NCBI GenBank assembly: GCA_035550515.1
Contig: DASZOZ010000069.1
Location: forward strand, 1 to 64,000
Reading direction: 5' to 3'
Origin: DATARH01 sp035550515
GTDB lineage: Bacteria; Pseudomonadota; Alphaproteobacteria; ATCC43930; CGMCC-115725
Length of the DNA stretch: 64,000 nucleotides
The translations under genes and the position numbers were made by a program. The notes beneath the pieces are model-generated. The model was not told where the DNA came from and made no database searches. It saw only the letters and a program-made list of their open reading frames with translations. Positions 55,601-62,566 of this stretch are shown one piece after another (the stretch's first letter is position 1; each line of letters starts with the position of its first letter).

Positions 55601-56294
55601 CGTCACGGTCGATATCCCGGCCGGCGCCACGGTCGCCATCGTCGGCCCCTCGGGTGCTGGCAAATCGACGCTCGCCAACCTGCTGCTGCGGTTCTGGGAC
55701 CCGAGCGCGGGGCGTGTCGTGATTGACGGCGTCGATCTGCGCGACTTCGTGCTCGACCATCTGCGCGGCCGCGTCTCGCTCGTGTCGCAGGACACCTATC
55801 TGTTCAACGACAGCCTGCGCGCCAACGTCGCCCTCGCCCGACCCGACGCGGACGACCAGGCGATCTACCACGCGCTCGACCAGGCCGCGCTCAGCGAGTT
55901 CATCATGTCGCTGCCCGAGGGGCTCGACACCCGCGTCGGCGAACGCGGTGTGCAGCTCTCCGGCGGACAGCGGCAGCGCGTCGCGATCGCCCGCGCCTTT
56001 CTCAAGAATGCGCCGACCCTGGTGCTCGACGAGGCGACCTCGCATCTCGACGCGGTCAGCGAGGCGCAGGTGCGCGGCGCGCTCGACGCGCTGATGCGCG
56101 AGCGCACGACGATCGTCATCGCCCACCGGCTGTCGACGGTGCGTAACGCCGATTTCCTCGTGGTGCTCGACCGCGGGCGCGTCGTCGAGACCGGCAACCA
56201 TGCCGAGCTGGTCGCCCGCAACGGCCTCTACGCGCGGCTCATCCGCCGCCAGCTCGGCATGCGCGAGACCGTCGCCGCCGCCGACGGCCAATAG
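52680..56294 (+). CDS. Fused double ABC exporter (permease-ATPase-permease-ATPase), CydDC-like
   Basis: 1204 residues. Half 1: membrane helices in about 1-310 and ATPase with GPSGSGKSSVARLLL, LSGGQRQRLAIARALL, LILDEALSSVD. Half 2: membrane part about 625-925, ATPase with VGPSGAGKSTLANLLL, LSGGQRQRVAIARAFL, LVLDEATSHLD. All Walker A, signature and Walker B elements are intact in both. Two half-exporters normally encoded by separate genes are joined by a linker (about 575-620) rich in Ala/Glu/Asp. A palindrome encodes part of the first linker (about residues 322-338). Possibly a thiol exporter of the CydDC type, but no cytochrome bd genes are in view. Confidence 0.9.
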   Translation: MYFDRYLWRLTRGLRGRIALSIGVGLAAAAFGIARFTLLGMMLALVFAGAGTLAIAVAALGVAAAVVLRGLLDHYRTVIAHQTAAQVQTDLRGRLYDKIAELGPAWFAGERTGGVMLSVVDGVEQLQTFFGQYVPQVCVAALTPIAIFLFIMWWDLPVAVVMLIAALATLIAPTAWNKHESGRNRVRQAAMKAFGSEFLDAVQGLPTLKAFGQSTAYGNRLAERARELSNTTMRVLSTSVMTRGITDIGVAGGAALALGLGVWRVAHAEMSITALLIVLMAGTEIFRPLRDLRSVLHQGMVGQSAAAGITALLNAEPLVPAHNSLSPRKGGEGIPGGVLAPTIEFDNVTFAYPGGRRAAHQALSFHVAAGEKIGVVGPSGSGKSSVARLLLRLFDPQSGAVRIGGVDLRNLGGDVLRAQIAVVHQDTYLFHGTVEENLRLGRPDATDAEIVAAARDANAHDFITALPQGYRTMLGERGVNLSGGQRQRLAIARALLRDAPILILDEALSSVDAENEAVIQEAIDRLSQGRTTLILAHRLSSVIGADRILVLDHGRIAEEGTHAELIRRDGPYRRLMGAQAEERGGDFDLLDDAPLAGAEAAEAVDFGEEAPAAMAAEAAQVGWFRTLATLVEIIRPWRDRFAVVVGAGITRVAAFIGVGVVSALAVAAVKTGSPFGYLLLALALLAPTAGLLHWVESWLAHDIAYRLLAEMRIELFRKLDTLAPAYLVRRRSGDLISLAAQDIETVEYFFAHTVAPALVAILVPATVLVTLFCVAWPIALVILPFILYAALTPWLLRRKIDWLGAQARDRLGLLSGYVTETIQGLSDLVAFQAVERRREGFMAAVANYQSVRLRLLHDLTAQTAQLEICTGLGGLAVAMVGAMLVAQGTLAATTLPLLILLSLSSFLPISEIAQVSRQLADTIASTRRIYAVHHEEPAVVDGTLLPPAPVGGSAIGFEEVDFAYPGARRPALQGVTVDIPAGATVAIVGPSGAGKSTLANLLLRFWDPSAGRVVIDGVDLRDFVLDHLRGRVSLVSQDTYLFNDSLRANVALARPDADDQAIYHALDQAALSEFIMSLPEGLDTRVGERGVQLSGGQRQRVAIARAFLKNAPTLVLDEATSHLDAVSEAQVRGALDALMRERTTIVIAHRLSTVRNADFLVVLDRGRVVETGNHAELVARNGLYARLIRRQLGMRETVAAADGQ
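53656..53677. repeat. Palindromic element inside the ABC transporter coding sequence
   Basis: Pyrimidine/purine arms ccccgc / gcgggg with extension around aagg, of the kind seen between genes at 17637 and 40961. It encodes SPRKGGEG in a linker between the first membrane domain and first ATPase, so it is in frame and apparently tolerated. Confidence 0.6.
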
Positions 56295-56367
56295 CCGCGC
56301 TTTAAGAGGCTGCTAACGGTTGCCGCCTAGGCTCGCCGCCATCGTGTCGCAACGGACGGAGCCAGGC

Positions 56368-56619
56368 ATGGCCGAGGCCGAACCTTTCTTTCCGCCGTTC
56401 ACCCCCGAGCAGAACGAGCGGCTGACCGTGATCTGGGACCGGCTCTACCGGCTCTACCTCGAAAAGGCCAACGGCGACCGGCCGCTTGCCGAGATCGACG
56501 ACGAGATCGAGGCGATGATCCAGGAGCGCAACGCAATCCGCTCCTGGGGCTGGGACACCGGCCGCAACTGGAAAGACGACATCCCGCCCGACGTGAAGAA
56601 GGCGCGCGGGCTCGGCTAG
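56368..56619 (+). CDS. Small conserved-looking protein of unknown function
   Basis: 83 residues from MAEAEPFFPPFTPEQNERLTVIWDRLYRLYLEKANGDRPLAEIDDEIEAMIQERNAIRSW. Mostly helical and acidic; the tail is WGWDTGRNWKDDIPPDVKKARGLG. No signal or membrane segment. It overlaps the end of the convergent endonuclease/phosphatase gene by 4 nt. Family not recognised; codon use is like its neighbours. Confidence 0.75.
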   Translation: MAEAEPFFPPFTPEQNERLTVIWDRLYRLYLEKANGDRPLAEIDDEIEAMIQERNAIRSWGWDTGRNWKDDIPPDVKKARGLG

Positions 56620-57314
56620 CCCGGCAAGTCGAGCAGCAGCACGGAATGGTCCGAGAGACCGGCGAGCCGCTCGTCATGCGAGTAGCGCACCGGCCCGGCG
56701 CGGCGCGCCAGGCCGCGCGACAGGAAAGCGTGGTCGATGCGGAAGCCGTTGCCGCGGTGGCTGTACCAGGAGAACTCGCGGCCGTCGGGATAGCGCTGGC
56801 GCCACAGGTCGCAAAAGCCGATTTCGGCGACGCGATCCATGAAATGCGCGCATTTGTCGATCGCCCCGGCTTCGTCGACATAAGCGCGGCAAGTGTTGAA
56901 ATCGCCGATCGCCAGCGCGTGATGCTCGACCTTTGCCGTGAGCCGCGCCACCACCGCCTCCCAATACGGCACCTTGGCGAGCAGGTTCGGCATATAGACC
57001 GCACAGAGCGACAGCCGGCCGATCTCGACCTCGATCAGCCGGTAGGGCTCGGGCAGCGTGGCGTCGAGCGCCGTCTGCGCGCGCAGACGGCGCCGCGCGG
57101 CGACCAGCACGCCGCTCTTTCCCGGCGGCGGGCGCAGCGCGGTGCGATGGGCATAGCCCAGCCGCCCGATCGCCTCGCACAGCCGCCGCGCCGCGTCGCC
57201 GCCGCGATATTCCGACAGCACCAGCACGTCGGCCTCGTGCCGCGCCAGCGCGTCGCAGATTCCGGCCAGCCGCGTGCCGCCGCCCTGGCGGATGTTCCAG
57301 GCCAGGAGGCGCAT
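56616..57314 (-). CDS. Endonuclease/exonuclease/phosphatase family protein
   Basis: 232 residues. EEP catalytic pieces: MRLLAWNIRQGGG (metal site Asn), VLVLSEYRGG (Glu), HALAIGDFNTCRAYVD (GDFN) and GLSDHSVLLLDLP (SDH). The fold is used by DNases, AP endonucleases and phosphoinositide phosphatases; the substrate is not clear. No signal peptide. It lies 14 nt after the DHA2 exporter gene on the same strand. Confidence 0.88.
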   Translation of the reverse strand: MRLLAWNIRQGGGTRLAGICDALARHEADVLVLSEYRGGDAARRLCEAIGRLGYAHRTALRPPPGKSGVLVAARRRLRAQTALDATLPEPYRLIEVEIGRLSLCAVYMPNLLAKVPYWEAVVARLTAKVEHHALAIGDFNTCRAYVDEAGAIDKCAHFMDRVAEIGFCDLWRQRYPDGREFSWYSHRGNGFRIDHAFLSRGLARRAGPVRYSHDERLAGLSDHSVLLLDLPG

Positions 57315-57327
57315 CGCGTCACTCGCG

Positions 57328-58734
57328 CTAGGACCGGGCGAGCTTGCCGCGGCCGCTGACCTCGGCGCCGGCGTCGGGCGAGATGCGCAGAAAGAACACC
57401 ACCGAGGCGAGGCCGATACAGCCCACCGTGGTGAAGGCCAGGGAGAAATCGAGCGGCGTCGGCTGGGTCTCGCCCCGCATCGCGATAAAGATGTAGAGCA
57501 GCAGCGCGCCGGTCCCGACCCCGACCGCCTGCGACAATTGCTGGCACATGCTGGTGAGGCTGGTCGCGCGGCTCAGCATCGCCGGCGGCACGTCGGCGTA
57601 GGACAGCGAGTTGATGCTGGTCATCTGCAGCGAGCGGAAGAACCCGCCGGCGAGCAGGGCCAGGAAAATCACCGCATGCGGCGTCGACGGCGTGAAAAAC
57701 GCATAGGCGAACAGAAAAGCGGCGCTGATCACGGCATTGCCGCACATCACCAGCCGGAAGCCGAGGGTCCGGATAATGGTCTGCACGCCGAGCTTCATGG
57801 TCATCGCCCCGGCGGCGCTGGCGAAGGTCAGCATCCCCGATTTCACCGCCGACAGGCCGAAGCCGAGCTGCAGCATCAGCGGCAACAGGAACGGCAGCGC
57901 CCCCATCCCCATGCGGAACAGAAAGCCGCCGACGGTGGCGGCGGCATAAGTCGGGATCTTCATCAGCGAGAGGTCGATGACCGGAAATTCGGCCTGGTTG
58001 GCATGCCGCACATAGAGCGTCATCAGCACCAGGCCAGCCGCCAGCAGCCCGATCGTCAAGGCCGCAGGCACCGCGCCGCGGCCGATCGTCTCAAAGCCGA
58101 AGGCAAGGCTGGCGAGGCCGATCCCGGTCAGCACAAAGCCGCTTATGTCGAACGGCCGCGTGCCGGTCTCGCGGAAATCCTCGATGAACAGGTTGATCAG
58201 CACCAGGCCGATGATGCCGATCGGGATGTTGATAAAGAAGATCCAGCGCCACGAGCCGTAGGTCGCGATAAAGCCGCCGAGCGGCGGCCCGGTCACCGGG
58301 CCCAGCATCGCCGGCAGGCTGACATACGACATCGCCCGCACCAGCTCGGAACGCGGCACGGTCTTGAGCAGCACCAGCCGCCCGACCGGCACCATCATCG
58401 CCCCACCCATCCCCTGGACGATGCGCGACACCACGAGCGTCCACAGCGAGCTCGACAAGCCGCAGCCGATCGAGCCGAGCACGAACACGACGATCGCCGC
58501 GCTGAACACGCGGCGCGCGCCGAAGCGGTCGGCGGTCCAGCCGCTGATCGGCACGAAGACGGCAAGGCTCAAGAGGTAACAGGTGATCGCCACATTGAGC
58601 CGCAGCGGGCTCTCGCCGAGCGATTTGGCGATGACCGGCAAGGCAGTCGCAATCACCGTCGAATCCATGTTCTGCATGAACATCGCGCAGGCGACGATCA
58701 GCGAGATGAGGATCTGACGGGTCCCGGAGGTCAT
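57328..58734 (-). CDS. MFS transporter, DHA2 family (EmrB/QacA-like), 14 helices
   Basis: 468 residues. MQNMDSTVIATALPVIAKSLGESPLRLNVAITCYLLSLAVFVPISGWTADRFGARRVF is the family N-terminus, including the D-x-R motif in DRFGARR; GRLVLLKTVPRSELVRAMSYVSLPAMLGPVTGPPLGGFIATYGSWRWIFFINIPIGII is the conserved TM4-TM6 block. Proton-driven drug or metabolite exporter. No EmrA partner or regulator is adjacent. Confidence 0.94.
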   Translation of the reverse strand: MTSGTRQILISLIVACAMFMQNMDSTVIATALPVIAKSLGESPLRLNVAITCYLLSLAVFVPISGWTADRFGARRVFSAAIVVFVLGSIGCGLSSSLWTLVVSRIVQGMGGAMMVPVGRLVLLKTVPRSELVRAMSYVSLPAMLGPVTGPPLGGFIATYGSWRWIFFINIPIGIIGLVLINLFIEDFRETGTRPFDISGFVLTGIGLASLAFGFETIGRGAVPAALTIGLLAAGLVLMTLYVRHANQAEFPVIDLSLMKIPTYAAATVGGFLFRMGMGALPFLLPLMLQLGFGLSAVKSGMLTFASAAGAMTMKLGVQTIIRTLGFRLVMCGNAVISAAFLFAYAFFTPSTPHAVIFLALLAGGFFRSLQMTSINSLSYADVPPAMLSRATSLTSMCQQLSQAVGVGTGALLLYIFIAMRGETQPTPLDFSLAFTTVGCIGLASVVFFLRISPDAGAEVSGRGKLARS

Positions 58735-58762
58735 TGGCGTGCCGAGGATATCCCGGCCCGTT

Positions 58763-58843
58763 CGTCATTGCGAGGCGCGCGGCGCGCCGATCTCTTACGG
58801 AGCGGACGCGGATCGCGATTGCCTCGCTCCGCCCGCCATGACG
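58763..58843. repeat. Dispersed inverted repeat beginning CGTCATTGCGAGGCG
   Basis: About 80 nt with outer arms cgtcat-tgcgaggc and gcctcgc...atgacg. This is the common alphaproteobacterial palindromic repeat. It lies just upstream of the DTW gene, in the 126-nt gap to the divergent exporter. Confidence 0.6.
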
Positions 58844-58860
58844 GGGGCTATAGTGCGGCG

Positions 58861-59430
58861 ATGGAAGGGCAGATCGACAACCGCGTCTTCGTGCTGATCC
58901 TGCAGCACCCGCAGGAGCGGCGCGAGCCGCTGTCGACCGCGCCGCTGGTCGGCGGCGCGCTGCGCCGGTCGAAGGTCGCCGTCGGCCTGTCCTGGCCGGG
59001 GCTGGCACGGGTCCTCGGCGAGCCCGCCGAGCCGCGCCATTGGGGGGCGCTGTATCTCGGCCCGGCGCGCCTCGACCCGGCTGGCGAGAAGCGCGAACTC
59101 GCCGTGCTCGACCGGCATGGCGAACCCGTCGCCGAGCCGCAGGCGATCCTCGCCGGGCTGCACGGCATCGTGCTGCTCGACGGCACCTGGAGCCAGGCGA
59201 AGACGTTGTGGTGGCGCAACCCCTGGCTGTTGAGGCTGCACCGGCTGGTGCTCGACCCGCCGCATCCGGCGCGGCTCGGCCGGCTGCGGCGCGAGCCGCG
59301 GCGCGACGCGCTGTCGACGATCGAGGCGGCGGCGCTGGCGCTGCGCCATCTCGAGGCCGGGGCCGAGGCTTCGGACGCGCTCATCGCGGCGCTCGACCGC
59401 ATGATGGCGACGGCAAGCCCTCGGCGTTAA
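58861..59430 (+). CDS. DTW-domain protein (tRNA aminocarboxypropyltransferase-like)
   Basis: 189 residues. The signature LLDGTWSQAKTLWWRNPWLL matches the DTW motif of TapT/YfiP enzymes that add a 3-amino-3-carboxypropyl group to tRNA uridine. The family usually starts with a zinc-ribbon-like Cys cluster (CxxC...CxC); here the frame starts directly at MEGQIDNRVFVLILQHPQERREPLST, so that segment is absent. No good start further upstream restores it. It overlaps the peptidase gene by 4 nt at the convergent ends. Confidence 0.85.
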   Translation: MEGQIDNRVFVLILQHPQERREPLSTAPLVGGALRRSKVAVGLSWPGLARVLGEPAEPRHWGALYLGPARLDPAGEKRELAVLDRHGEPVAEPQAILAGLHGIVLLDGTWSQAKTLWWRNPWLLRLHRLVLDPPHPARLGRLRREPRRDALSTIEAAALALRHLEAGAEASDALIAALDRMMATASPRR

Positions 59431-60938
59431 GGCGCCGCGAACAGCGCGCGGGCGTCGGCGGCCAGCGCGGCGCGCGACGCGGCGCGCAGATACATCATAT
59501 GGCCGCCGTCATAGACCTTGAGGCGGATCGCGTCGCGCACCGGCGCGGGGATGTTGAGCTGGTCGATCAGCCAGCGCGACGCGAAATACGGCGTCACCAG
59601 ATCGTAGCGGCCGTTGGCGATCAGCAGCTTGGTCGCCGGATGCTCGGTCAGCGCGGTCTGCAGCCCGGACAGCGACAGCCCGAGCCCGTCCTGCCCTTCG
59701 CGCGCGCCGTCGAAACTCCATTGCGAAGAGATATGCGGCAGGACCCGGTACGGCAGCTCGGTGCGATAGCCGAGCTCGGCCGGCGCGTATATGTTGAAGG
59801 CGGCGGTGAAGGCGGCGATGGAATTGTCGAGGATCGGGTCGCCGGCGATCGGGTCCCGCGGATTGGACACCGCCGAACGCGTGACCGTCGAATCGTAGAG
59901 GCTCAGCACCTCGTTGTGGTCGCGCCGCAATTCGTGCGCGTAGACGTCATGGCCCACCCATCCGCGTTCTCGCCGCACGATGTCCTCGGGCAGGCCGATC
60001 GTCGCGGCGACTTTGGCGATAAACGGATCGCCCGGCGGCGGCACGCCCTTGAGCGCCGCGAACCCGGTCAGGTAGTCCGACAGCGCATAACGCTCGACCG
60101 GCGCCGGGTCGAACTTGCCGTCATGGGCAAAGGCGGCGACGGTCGCGGCATAACTCGGCAGGTCGATCGCCGCGGCGATCAATGTGGCGGCGCTGGGATT
60201 GAGCAACGCCGTGTCGAGCGCCGGCGAGATCATGATCACCCCGCTCGGCACGACCCCTTCGTCGCGCGCCAGGCTCTTGGCCATCGCGCCGACGCGGAAC
60301 CCGCCATAGCTCTCGCCGACCAGCCAAACCGCGCTGCCCCAGCGCTCGTGTCTGGTCAGCCACAGCCGCACCACCGAATCGAGCGAATCGATGTCGGATT
60401 TGACGTTCCAGAACGGCTTGCCGGGGTTGTCTTCCTTGCCGTCGCCGCGGCTGAACCCGGTGCCGACCGGATCGACAAAGACCAGGTCGGTAAAGTCCAG
60501 CCAGGTGGCCGGGTTGTCGACGATGCGCACCGGTGGGTTCGGCACCGCGCCGCTCGGCATCGGCTCCATGATGCGCGGGCCGACCGCGCCGAGATGCAGG
60601 AAGACCGACGCGGCGCCGGGCCCGCCGTTGAAGAAGAACGCGACCGGCCGCGCCTGCCCCGGTTTCGGGTCGACGAGATAGGCGATGGTAAAGACCGAGG
60701 CGGTCTTTTCGCCCTTGCCGTTGGTCAGGTCGACGGTCTCGGCGACGGCGTGGTAGTCGAGGCTGCGCTGGCCGAGCTGGACCGAATGCCGTGTCTCGAC
60801 ATGCGCTGGCAGGGCCGGCGACGCACCGCCGCCCGCGTCGCGGCCGGGTTTTGCATCCTCCGCCGCCGCGGCGAAGGCGATGAGGACCAGCGCGGCGGCC
60901 AGGAACCCGACGGCGCCGCCTTTTCGTCTTGTGGCCAT
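59427..60938 (-). CDS. Serine carboxypeptidase (S10 family)-like hydrolase, secreted
   Basis: 503 residues from MATRRKGGAVGFLAAALVLIAFAAAA, a signal peptide. FFFNGGPGAASVFLHLGAVGPR holds the oxyanion hole, VWLVGESYGGFRVGAMA the nucleophile Ser (GESYGG), LIANGRYDLVTP the Asp, and YDGGHMMYL the His, the full S10 triad. It likely acts in the periplasm on C-terminal residues of peptides. Bacterial S10 enzymes are poorly characterised. Confidence 0.93.
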   Translation of the reverse strand: MATRRKGGAVGFLAAALVLIAFAAAAEDAKPGRDAGGGASPALPAHVETRHSVQLGQRSLDYHAVAETVDLTNGKGEKTASVFTIAYLVDPKPGQARPVAFFFNGGPGAASVFLHLGAVGPRIMEPMPSGAVPNPPVRIVDNPATWLDFTDLVFVDPVGTGFSRGDGKEDNPGKPFWNVKSDIDSLDSVVRLWLTRHERWGSAVWLVGESYGGFRVGAMAKSLARDEGVVPSGVIMISPALDTALLNPSAATLIAAAIDLPSYAATVAAFAHDGKFDPAPVERYALSDYLTGFAALKGVPPPGDPFIAKVAATIGLPEDIVRRERGWVGHDVYAHELRRDHNEVLSLYDSTVTRSAVSNPRDPIAGDPILDNSIAAFTAAFNIYAPAELGYRTELPYRVLPHISSQWSFDGAREGQDGLGLSLSGLQTALTEHPATKLLIANGRYDLVTPYFASRWLIDQLNIPAPVRDAIRLKVYDGGHMMYLRAASRAALAADARALFAAP

Positions 60939-61064
60939 GCGATCCCCCGAGCCGTTGCGCGCGGCCTTATAGCGCCGGATCGACGCGGCCGCCATCGGCG
61001 CGGCTTGCCCTGCGGCGCGGAATCGGGGATTAGAAGACGGCGCAGTTGAATGGAGAGACGGCCG

Positions 61065-61439
61065 ATGCGCGCGCTCGCTTTGTTATGCCTGATCCCGCTG
61101 GCCGGATGCGTCGGTACCGACCGGCATGAAGGCTTTACCGCGACCGGCCCGAACGCCTTTCTCTACAGCGCCGCGACCAGCACGGTGATGACCGAGAACG
61201 ACGACGGCGAGGCCGAACGCATCCGCCAGGGCTGGCTGGTGGCGGCGCTGAAGTCGCATGCCATGTGCGCCGACGGCTATGTCGTCGATACGCGCCGTTT
61301 CGTGCCCGGCCCGCCGACCCCGGCCGGCCCGCAATTCAGCAATGGCGGCGACATCCTCTATTCCGGCCGGTGCACCGGCCCCGGTGCTCCACCCGCCCCC
61401 GTCGCGCCTCCTGCGCCCTTAATGCGGCCAAGGGGGTAG
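61065..61439 (+). CDS. Putative lipoprotein
   Basis: 124 residues from MRALALLCLIPLAGCVGT after GGAGAG; the lipobox LAGC gives a lipidated Cys at residue 14. The mature part has short segments (NAFLYSAATSTVMTEN, ALKSHAMCADGYVV, GGDILYSGRC) and a Pro-rich end. No family recognised. It precedes the toxin-like insert. Confidence 0.75.
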   Translation: MRALALLCLIPLAGCVGTDRHEGFTATGPNAFLYSAATSTVMTENDDGEAERIRQGWLVAALKSHAMCADGYVVDTRRFVPGPPTPAGPQFSNGGDILYSGRCTGPGAPPAPVAPPAPLMRPRG

Positions 61440-61465
61440 AGGAGCGATCGCTACGCGGCCGCTAG

Positions 61466-61488
61466 GCCTTCTTCTCCCAGCCTTTCGC
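61466..61488. repeat. Duplicated holC 3'-end fragment (distal boundary of the toxin-immunity insert)
   Basis: This 23-nt stretch matches the 3' end of holC at 62124-62146 at 20 of 23 positions, with 14 consecutive identities (gccttcttctccca). Read on the minus strand it encodes AKGWEKKA and a stop, against GKGWEKKA and stop in holC. It looks like the old end of holC left behind by an insertion that supplied a new one. Confidence 0.75.
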
Positions 61489-61510
61489 CTAGGCGATGCG
61501 TCCGGCTGGG

Positions 61511-61759
61511 CTAACGGCCGATCGGTTCGAGGAAAAACTCGTACTTGTCATTATCCAAGTGCTTGCCCAGCAGATCGGATATCGAGCGGAGCTGAGCGCC
61601 GTCAATCGGATAGGCGCTCACCGCCGCTGGATCGCCGGGATCGACGTTCACAAGCTTGCGGATCTTGCTGAACAACGGAGGATCAAGGACGTACTCAACC
61701 CCGACGAAGTCGGTCTCTCGGTCGTAGCCCGTAAGTTGATGGCGTAGCCGTACCGTCAT
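61511..61759 (-). CDS. Probable immunity protein for the colicin E3-type RNase domain
   Basis: 82 residues starting MTVRLRHQLTGYDRETDFVGVEYVLD. Its ATG overlaps the stop of the toxin frame by 4 nt (ATGA), the normal toxin-then-immunity order and size. The protein is small, slightly acidic overall and has no signal or membrane segment, as for RNase-colicin immunity proteins that bind the toxin tip in the cytoplasm. The stretch GYDRETDFVGVEY loosely resembles the N-terminal region of ImmE3, but no firm family match is claimed. A/T-richer than its chromosomal neighbours. Confidence 0.65.
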   Translation of the reverse strand: MTVRLRHQLTGYDRETDFVGVEYVLDPPLFSKIRKLVNVDPGDPAAVSAYPIDGAQLRSISDLLGKHLDNDKYEFFLEPIGR

Positions 61760-62118
61760 GGTTCAACCCTTCGGGTCGGATCGGGACCGCCGATCTGTTC
61801 TCCCGTATCGGGATTATATTCGCCTAAATGCCGACCTCGAGCGTCATAGCGCTCGACTGTACCGTGCTGATAGTCCCACTCATAAATCATGCCGTCCGTG
61901 TCGCGCCAGCGAATACGCCGACCAATTCCGGAACGCATAGTCTTGGGACGGCTACGGCGTGCCGTAGGAAAACCGGGCAAAATCTTCGGCGGTAAAACGA
62001 TCGCGGAAGGCTTCCCGTTCCCGCCATCATGAGGACCAAAAAGGTTCTCCGCCTTCCGCGGAGAGTGTATATTACTACATATGTTCGTATGAAAGGACCA
62101 TATACACGAAATTATCCA
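61756..62118 (-). CDS. Colicin E3-type ribonuclease toxin domain (orphan C-terminal tip; start unresolved)
   Basis: The frame's last about 75 residues match the cytotoxic rRNase domain of colicin E3/cloacin DF13: RRIRWRDTDGMIYEWDYQHG, then ERYDARGRHLGEYNPDTGEQ and GPDPTRR. The catalytic Asp, His and Glu appear as D-x2-H-x3-E in WDYQHGTVE, and the Arg in PDPTR. The known activity cuts 16S rRNA in the decoding site. Upstream is ILPGFPTA, also like E3 (LKPGIPKTP). No ATG/GTG/TTG lies upstream of the domain; the first are TTG at 61980 and ATG at 61938. There is no delivery domain, so it is probably an orphan tip or remnant. Confidence 0.8.
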   Translation of the reverse strand, partial: WIISCIWSFHTNICSNIHSPRKAENLFGPHDGGNGKPSAIVLPPKILPGFPTARRSRPKTMRSGIGRRIRWRDTDGMIYEWDYQHGTVERYDARGRHLGEYNPDTGEQIGGPDPTRRVEP

Positions 62119-62119
62119 C

Positions 62120-62566
62120 TCAAGCCTTCTTCTCCCACCCCTTCCCGGTTTGCTGCCAGTAGGTGAGGGTGTGGCCGGCGGCGCTGCAGCTGCGCCAGCG
62201 GGTGCGCGCGGCGACCACGGCGTCGGGATTGTTGCCGTCGAACATGTCGATGCAGCGGCCATAGGCCGACAGGTCGTCGGCGGCGACGCCGTCGACGAGA
62301 AACAGGATCGACGCGCCGTTGGGGTTCTCGGCCTGATGGGTCAGCCAGATCGGCTGCATCGCCGCGTTGCCGTCGCGCGCCGAGCCATGCGGCAGGAAGC
62401 CGGTCTCGTCATAGGTCCACAGCAGCGCGTTGAGGTGTTCGACGCGCTCCGGGGAGCCGGCCTGCACCACGACGCGATGCCCCTGCCCCAGCGCCCGCTC
62501 CAACAGCCGCGGCAGCGCCCGCTCGAGCGGCGTCGACAGCAGGTGATAGAAACCGACCTCGGCCAT
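62120..62566 (-). CDS. holC: DNA polymerase III subunit chi
   Basis: 148 residues. MAEVGFYHLLSTPLERALPRLLERAL, GHRVVVQAGSPERVEHLNALLWTYDETGFLPHGSA and PIWLTHQAENPNGASILFLVDG are typical of the chi subunit, which links the clamp loader to SSB. Its ATG overlaps the pepA stop (TGATG). This pepA-holC pair is conserved in alphaproteobacteria. Its last codons are duplicated at 61466. Confidence 0.95.
   Translation of the reverse strand: MAEVGFYHLLSTPLERALPRLLERALGQGHRVVVQAGSPERVEHLNALLWTYDETGFLPHGSARDGNAAMQPIWLTHQAENPNGASILFLVDGVAADDLSAYGRCIDMFDGNNPDAVVAARTRWRSCSAAGHTLTYWQQTGKGWEKKA

Noticed and set aside
61496..61747. Plus-strand frame opposite the immunity gene
   Set aside because: It has no RBS and no recognisable domain, while the opposite frame has a start overlapping the toxin stop.
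62122..62262. Upstream extension of the toxin frame within holC
   Set aside because: The residues there are an out-of-frame reading of holC (Pro/Ala-rich) and do not match any toxin-delivery sequence. The toxin text starts only after holC ends.
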